Shown here: positions 59,348 to 64,000 of the stretch, piece by piece | How the letters are laid out: every line of letters starts with the position of its first letter | Numbering within the stretch: the first letter of the stretch is position 1 | Origin: Argyresthia goedartella | Taxonomy: Eukaryota > Arthropoda > Insecta > Lepidoptera > Argyresthiidae | Length of the DNA stretch: 64,000 bases | Reading direction: 5' to 3' | Assembly (NCBI GenBank): GCA_949825045.1 | Contig: OX463829.1 | Coordinates: 20,988,715 to 21,052,714, forward strand | Made by a program: the position numbers and the translations under genes | Notes under the pieces: model-generated | What the model was told of the DNA's origin: nothing | Databases searched by the model: none | What the model saw: only the letters and a program-made list of their open reading frames with translations

Positions 59348-59949
59348 GGGTACATGTGACTTATCAGGCTTGGGCAAACGCCATCGACAACCGCCCCCAA
59401 AAAAAAACTTTACCCGAAAATATCGTCTTCATTATACTAAAAAGGGTGAAAATACGACAGGCGACACCGAAAAGAATTCTCGTAAGATACACGTCAAAGT
59501 TCCCTCTAACCAGCGCCGAGGACTCGTACAATATGCATAACTTGTTGAGAGAGTAATCAAAAGACGATATAAAGTGGAGAGAAGAGGACACGGCAAAAGG
59601 CTAAAATGTAAACTTCGCGTAGATTTTCTTCAGCCGACCCCCGACCCCCGACCCTGAGGCAAAAGTTGCCATAAGATAGGAAAAATTACCGTGCCCCGCG
59701 AAAACTTTTTTCGATTTGAATTATGAATCCTTATTTTATGCTTCGTCCGTACAAAGTTCGCTTCCCATTGGTCCGAGCTCATTCCTCAACGTTCTGCGAA
59801 TATTAATATTGCGCTGGTACGAACAGAGTGCCGTTCTTGTCTCTCATCAAAGCCTTATTGATTTAAGCTAAATTATTCTTATTGATAATTATTCTTAGAG
59901 AACGAGTTATCATCCCGAATTCGGATTTACCAACGAAACAGCTTATGTA

Positions 59950-60341
59950 AAACTGATCCCACCAAAAACATTTTCATGTAAAATGTTAACAAGACGAGAC
60001 CATATATATGGCTCGCAATGTCAAAAAGTTATCAGATCTCATGTAGAGCCAAGCTTCTAAATCTACACGCCCTTACTCTACAAGCCTGAACTTCACAAAC
60101 TCTACACCTTAGCCAAAATATGTGGCTTGGCCGTTTTGCTACCGTCATATGGGCGTAAGGTGAAAAATTTTGATTACATTTCTGTTGAAATAGTTCTTGT
60201 ACTGGTTAGGGCTTTTAGAGTTAGCGCGTGTAGAGTCAGAAGCTTGGCTCTATACGAGATCTGATAGCTTTTTGTCAGTACGACCCATATGGTCTCGTCT
60301 TGGCAACATTTTACATGAAAATGATTTTGGTGGGATTTCAC
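59950..60341. repeat. MITE with ~130-bp arms, TA-flanked
   Basis: The left arm has ATCCCACCAAAAACATTTTC, ATGTAAAATGTT, AAGACGAGACCATAT, TATCAGATCTC, TAGAGCCAAGCTTCT and TCTACACGC. The right arm, reverse-complemented, has the same blocks in the same order. TA lies just outside both ends, suggesting a Tc1/mariner-type target. About 390 bp, noncoding, strong hairpin potential. Confidence 0.85.
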
Positions 60342-63300
60342 TATTGTAAGTAGGTTATGACAATACTTTTTATTTTGTTAATTTTCTTTTTCTTTTTTTG
60401 GGGTGTATTTCTTGCACATCAGAGATGCCTTTATTCATAGCCCATCTCTCTATCTCTCCTTTTTTCCGATTTGTATCGTTATTGTCACTTCGGTTCATGT
60501 TGACATCAACCTAGCCACATAATTGTCGTTTAGGGATCAGTGGCATACAATGGGATAGCCAACAACATATCACTGGCCTCTATTTATAACAAGGAGTCCC
60601 TATATAAATTTTCAAACCTCTAGCATAAAAATTTGCGGAAGTCTCAATACAATACAATACAAACTTTCATCCGCTAGTTTAAGGTATTGGAGGGGTAAAA
60701 GTTTTAGATTTTTTTGTTGTTTATATACTAATTCTAGATTACGTACTAAATTTCAGCTTTATAGGACTTCAGGAAGTACCCTTAGAATTTTGATGAACAT
60801 CAGCGAGTCAGTGATGAAATCAGGTTTATTAAGATATCAATAAAATCTAAAGTATAAGAGATATGCAATTGAAACTTTACATGATAATTAGTCTACTATT
60901 GACCTCATATCCCAATAATTTTGTTTATGTGATATAATCCAAACCCAAGTTGGGAGAACCAAAAAAAACGAAGCGCTTCGAGAAAAGGCAGTAGTGCCCT
61001 TGCGCTTCGTTGGGCTTGCCTTGGCGGGGGCACTGCCGTGCCCCCAGATATTATCTCCTTTTGAAGAAATTAATCCTTTGAACTATAAGTAAAGTTTTGC
61101 TCCTGAAAATGTATATTTTGTATTTAATTAAAGACACCTTGCGAAGTCTGGGAAACTGTAAATAGAGAAATCTTTTGACTTTGAAATGTTGAGATTGTTG
61201 GTTTGTTGAAGGTCAGTTTAAAGTCACCATGCTAGCACGAGATTGTCTTTAATCTCGTGTACGCCAGATAACAACTGTGTAAGTACTCAACTTTGATTAC
61301 AAAACTTAGTTTATGATTAATAGGGCCTATGTACGCAGAATAAACTTTAGCATTGCTGAGCACTATTTGAGATATGCCAAGATTGTTAAATAAACATTTG
61401 TGCTTAGGATAAGCATCAGGCCTTAACAACCTTTTGTAAATGTCAAATTAGGGAAAATATATTATAACGCATATATAAATAAATAAATGTTTACTATTTT
61501 TGCTCGCTATAAAAGTCTCCCGAAATTATCTCAAAATGTGTTGATCACAATAATTTTTTTTGAATGTAGCAACGCATTTGAATTTATGAACTTGTTGAAC
61601 CCACTTTACTCTACATAAAGAAAGCTTATAGGATAAAAACATGTAGTGTGTACCAACAGAGAAAACGCTTCGAATTCATATAAACCTAGTCACCCTTCCT
61701 AACTTAGTTACTATATTGATTTTTTCATAAACCTTATCTTAGAATTACATTTTAATATTTCCCATTGGAACTCGATCACACACACACACATACAGTCACA
61801 CACCCTCATACACCATTCAATCAGCAGTTCACCATATTGTCGGACCAGTTTGAACTAAGTTTGAACTTATTATTACTTTACTATACTTTATTATTCCTAT
61901 AGATAGGTTCTTATATTTCTTTTTAAAAAAAAAACTTTTTCTAATTAATTAATATTGTGTTTTAATTCCTGTGAAACGTGAATGAATATATAAATTTAAA
62001 AAATAAAAACAAAACACATATGCTCACGCCTCGAATTCACTGGTAGCATTGTTACATCTGCCACCTATACCTATCTACTTCTTCAGCTTCAATGATGTTC
62101 GAAAATTCAAAACACATTTCTGTAGATGTGCAATACACGGGCTCCAGCTTCAAAAACAACCCTTAGGCGTAACCAAATCAAGCAAATAAGCATACCGACA
62201 CCACATAACTAACAGTTTATATAGATACGTCCGTAAAAACGCATATTCCAAGTTTTACCAAGACAGGGTCAACGTAAAAGACTATTAAAGTTAAAGAGCC
62301 ATTCTCAGTACGCAAATAGCCGTCTGACAACCGTTGCTAAAGTGAGACTCCTTAGGCGCGACTCGTGAGTTCCCTGTCGCGGGAAAATATGTAAACTTTT
62401 CAAATTGTATTTGCCTTTCATACAAGCCGGGAAATATTGACTTGGGCCCGGAATTCTTGCAGCTTGTCAAAGCTTGGTTTACTTTGTAACATTGAGTGTC
62501 TTAAGTTTTTCGCTGTGTTGCTATGGAGTAGTGTTACATTATCATACCTTCACCATTTATTTAAATGACACAAAATACATTAAAAAAACATATGCACATA
62601 AGCATATTCATAAGGTAACTGCAGGAATGCAAGGATTTTAAAATGTACCTAAGTAACTTACATAACAGCAATCGATCTTAAGGTTCAATTTACGATTTGG
62701 ATACATTCATACCATTGGCTATGTATAATAATGATGGATTTATAGAATTACATCATGGGATTATCAAGGGATAGATCCTAGTATACAAAATATGTAGACC
62801 CCACTATACAGAATACATATACCTCAGTAACCTTATAATAGAAAAAAACATGAATTGATATCATATCCTAATTGAATATTAATGTTGCCAAAATTATCTA
62901 CGGATATTACTCGGAGTTTTAACCTTTCCGTGCCCTTTCGGTGACCATAAAAGTCAAGGAACAATAAACAGCAGCGAGTGACCCTACGCATAACCCTTGA
63001 ATGGGGATACCTTAGTTCTTAGCCCTTCCACCCCCGCCCCGCTGTCCATAGCACCCCACGTCAAAGGCCAGCCGCGAGCCCCGAGGGAAATTATTGTCGG
63101 GATTTAAAGGGCATTGCTTCCGGTAAAATAATAGAAAAAAAAAACATTGTACTCACAAATCGAACATCGAATTTCCTAATCGATTGTATCAAACTCACAC
63201 GTGGCTGTAAATCCTGATCCCATCGAAGTTTGATTGACGCCTCAAAAGGATATTGTATTTTTTTGCAAGTTGCACTAATTCTATTTCTTTTTTGCGAAGA

Positions 63301-63999
63301 TATAACAAAATTTGTACGTGTTTGCTCGTCAAGCTGCACTGCACTCACGAGTTTGTCAATAATGCGATTCACCCCACGCTGTCAAAACTGTTTTCTTATA
63401 TGCTTAAGAACTCAAGAGGAAACTTTGTACGCTTTGTATAAGAGCAAGTGCGTATAAAGTTGCCCCGGATACGTTTTGTCAATCACGATCAAACGTCTGC
63501 TCGGATTGCAAGAACTGACACTGACGGCCTCAAGGAAGTTTTCCTAAATCATTGTCAATCCCAATAAAATAAGAGCGAAATTAAATAAACATCCCTCTGA
63601 GACGGGCGAGATAAAAGACGGGTTCGCCAAGACCACACTTTTGATGGCGCTGTATTTTAAAAAGTTGGGGGGTAAAGTTGACACTTAGACGAATTTAACC
63701 TTCCATTGTATTAATTATTCAGGGCGTCGCTTTCGTATTTTAAAGGTGCGCTTGCAGGAGGGTTAGGTAATTTGTTGTTTTTTTTTTTTAAAAACGTCGG
63801 GAAAAGAATTTGGGGAGGTTGCACCGGACTGGCAACTTGAACATTAGCTTCGAGGAGGAAAGTTTAATAAAATTGTTTTGGAATGCAGCGCGGAACGAGA
63901 TAACTTCTCCCACTCGAGTATGTCTATCGATTTTCCGATGTTGTTGCGAACAAAACAACTTAAAGGCAAATAAAGTAATAAAATTGTATGTAATTCTTA
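60342..63999. other. Noncoding sequence, no gene seen
   Basis: Contains GC-rich hairpins at 60968-60980 and 61026-61045, and a (CA)n tract at 61779-61790. Overlapping frames at 63091-63457 have no recognised domain. Confidence 0.4.
61026..61045. repeat. GC-rich hairpin
   Basis: GGGGGCAC-TGCC-GTGCCCCC, an 8-bp perfect stem, near a CGAAGCGCTTCG palindrome (60969-60980) and its partial echo GCGCTTCG (61002-61009). Confidence 0.7.
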
Positions 64000-64000
64000 A

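Overview
This is a piece of an insect nuclear genome, most likely a moth or butterfly. It is AT-rich, has introns, and is dominated by transposable elements (TEs) of kinds common in Lepidoptera: a BEL/Pao retrotransposon, a maT mariner, a Crypton, tRNA-derived SINEs, and the repeat whose copies end in 'ACGGAACCCTAAAAA'. There are no prokaryotic gene features.

The host gene is a class 2 semaphorin (Sema-2a/2b type) on the minus strand. Four small coding exons are visible at 37560-37647, 15157-15208, 13428-13496 and 6632-6739. They have consensus splice sites and compatible phases, and together encode about 112 contiguous residues of the start of the sema domain. Introns are 22.4 kb, 1.7 kb and 6.7 kb. 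The 5' exon(s) with the signal peptide and all exons after the fourth were not found, so most of the window is intron or upstream sequence of this gene.

Layout: 1-6631 (intron) holds repeat A copy 1, split by a Tc1/mariner-superfamily element with DD82E spacing (Sailor-like), and a decayed element with about 130-bp inverted termini carrying a Cys-rich protein relic. 6740-15156 holds MITE-like inverted repeats, a SINE, a perfect 26-bp foldback and two exons. 15209-37559, the giant intron, holds a Crypton tyrosine-recombinase gene, a 5'-truncated LINE with a C-terminal zinc finger, a maT element, a nearly complete BEL/Pao element, and repeat A copy 2. Copy 2 has been broken by the BEL element, by a Jockey-like LINE that itself contains a probable solo LTR, and by a small palindrome. 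37648-64000 has no recognised coding exon; it contains a second SINE, a 229-bp tandem duplication, two MITE-like inverted repeats and several hairpins.

Insertion order can be worked out from target-site duplications (TSDs): ATGGT for BEL, AGCTAAA for the Jockey-like element, ACAT for the LTR, ATGTTTTGGTT for the truncated LINE, TA for the Sailor-like element. The BEL element is the youngest-looking (two LTR differences seen by eye in 546 bp). Its gag, protease and pol frames are separated only at the domain junctions, by one stop codon and one +1 shift.
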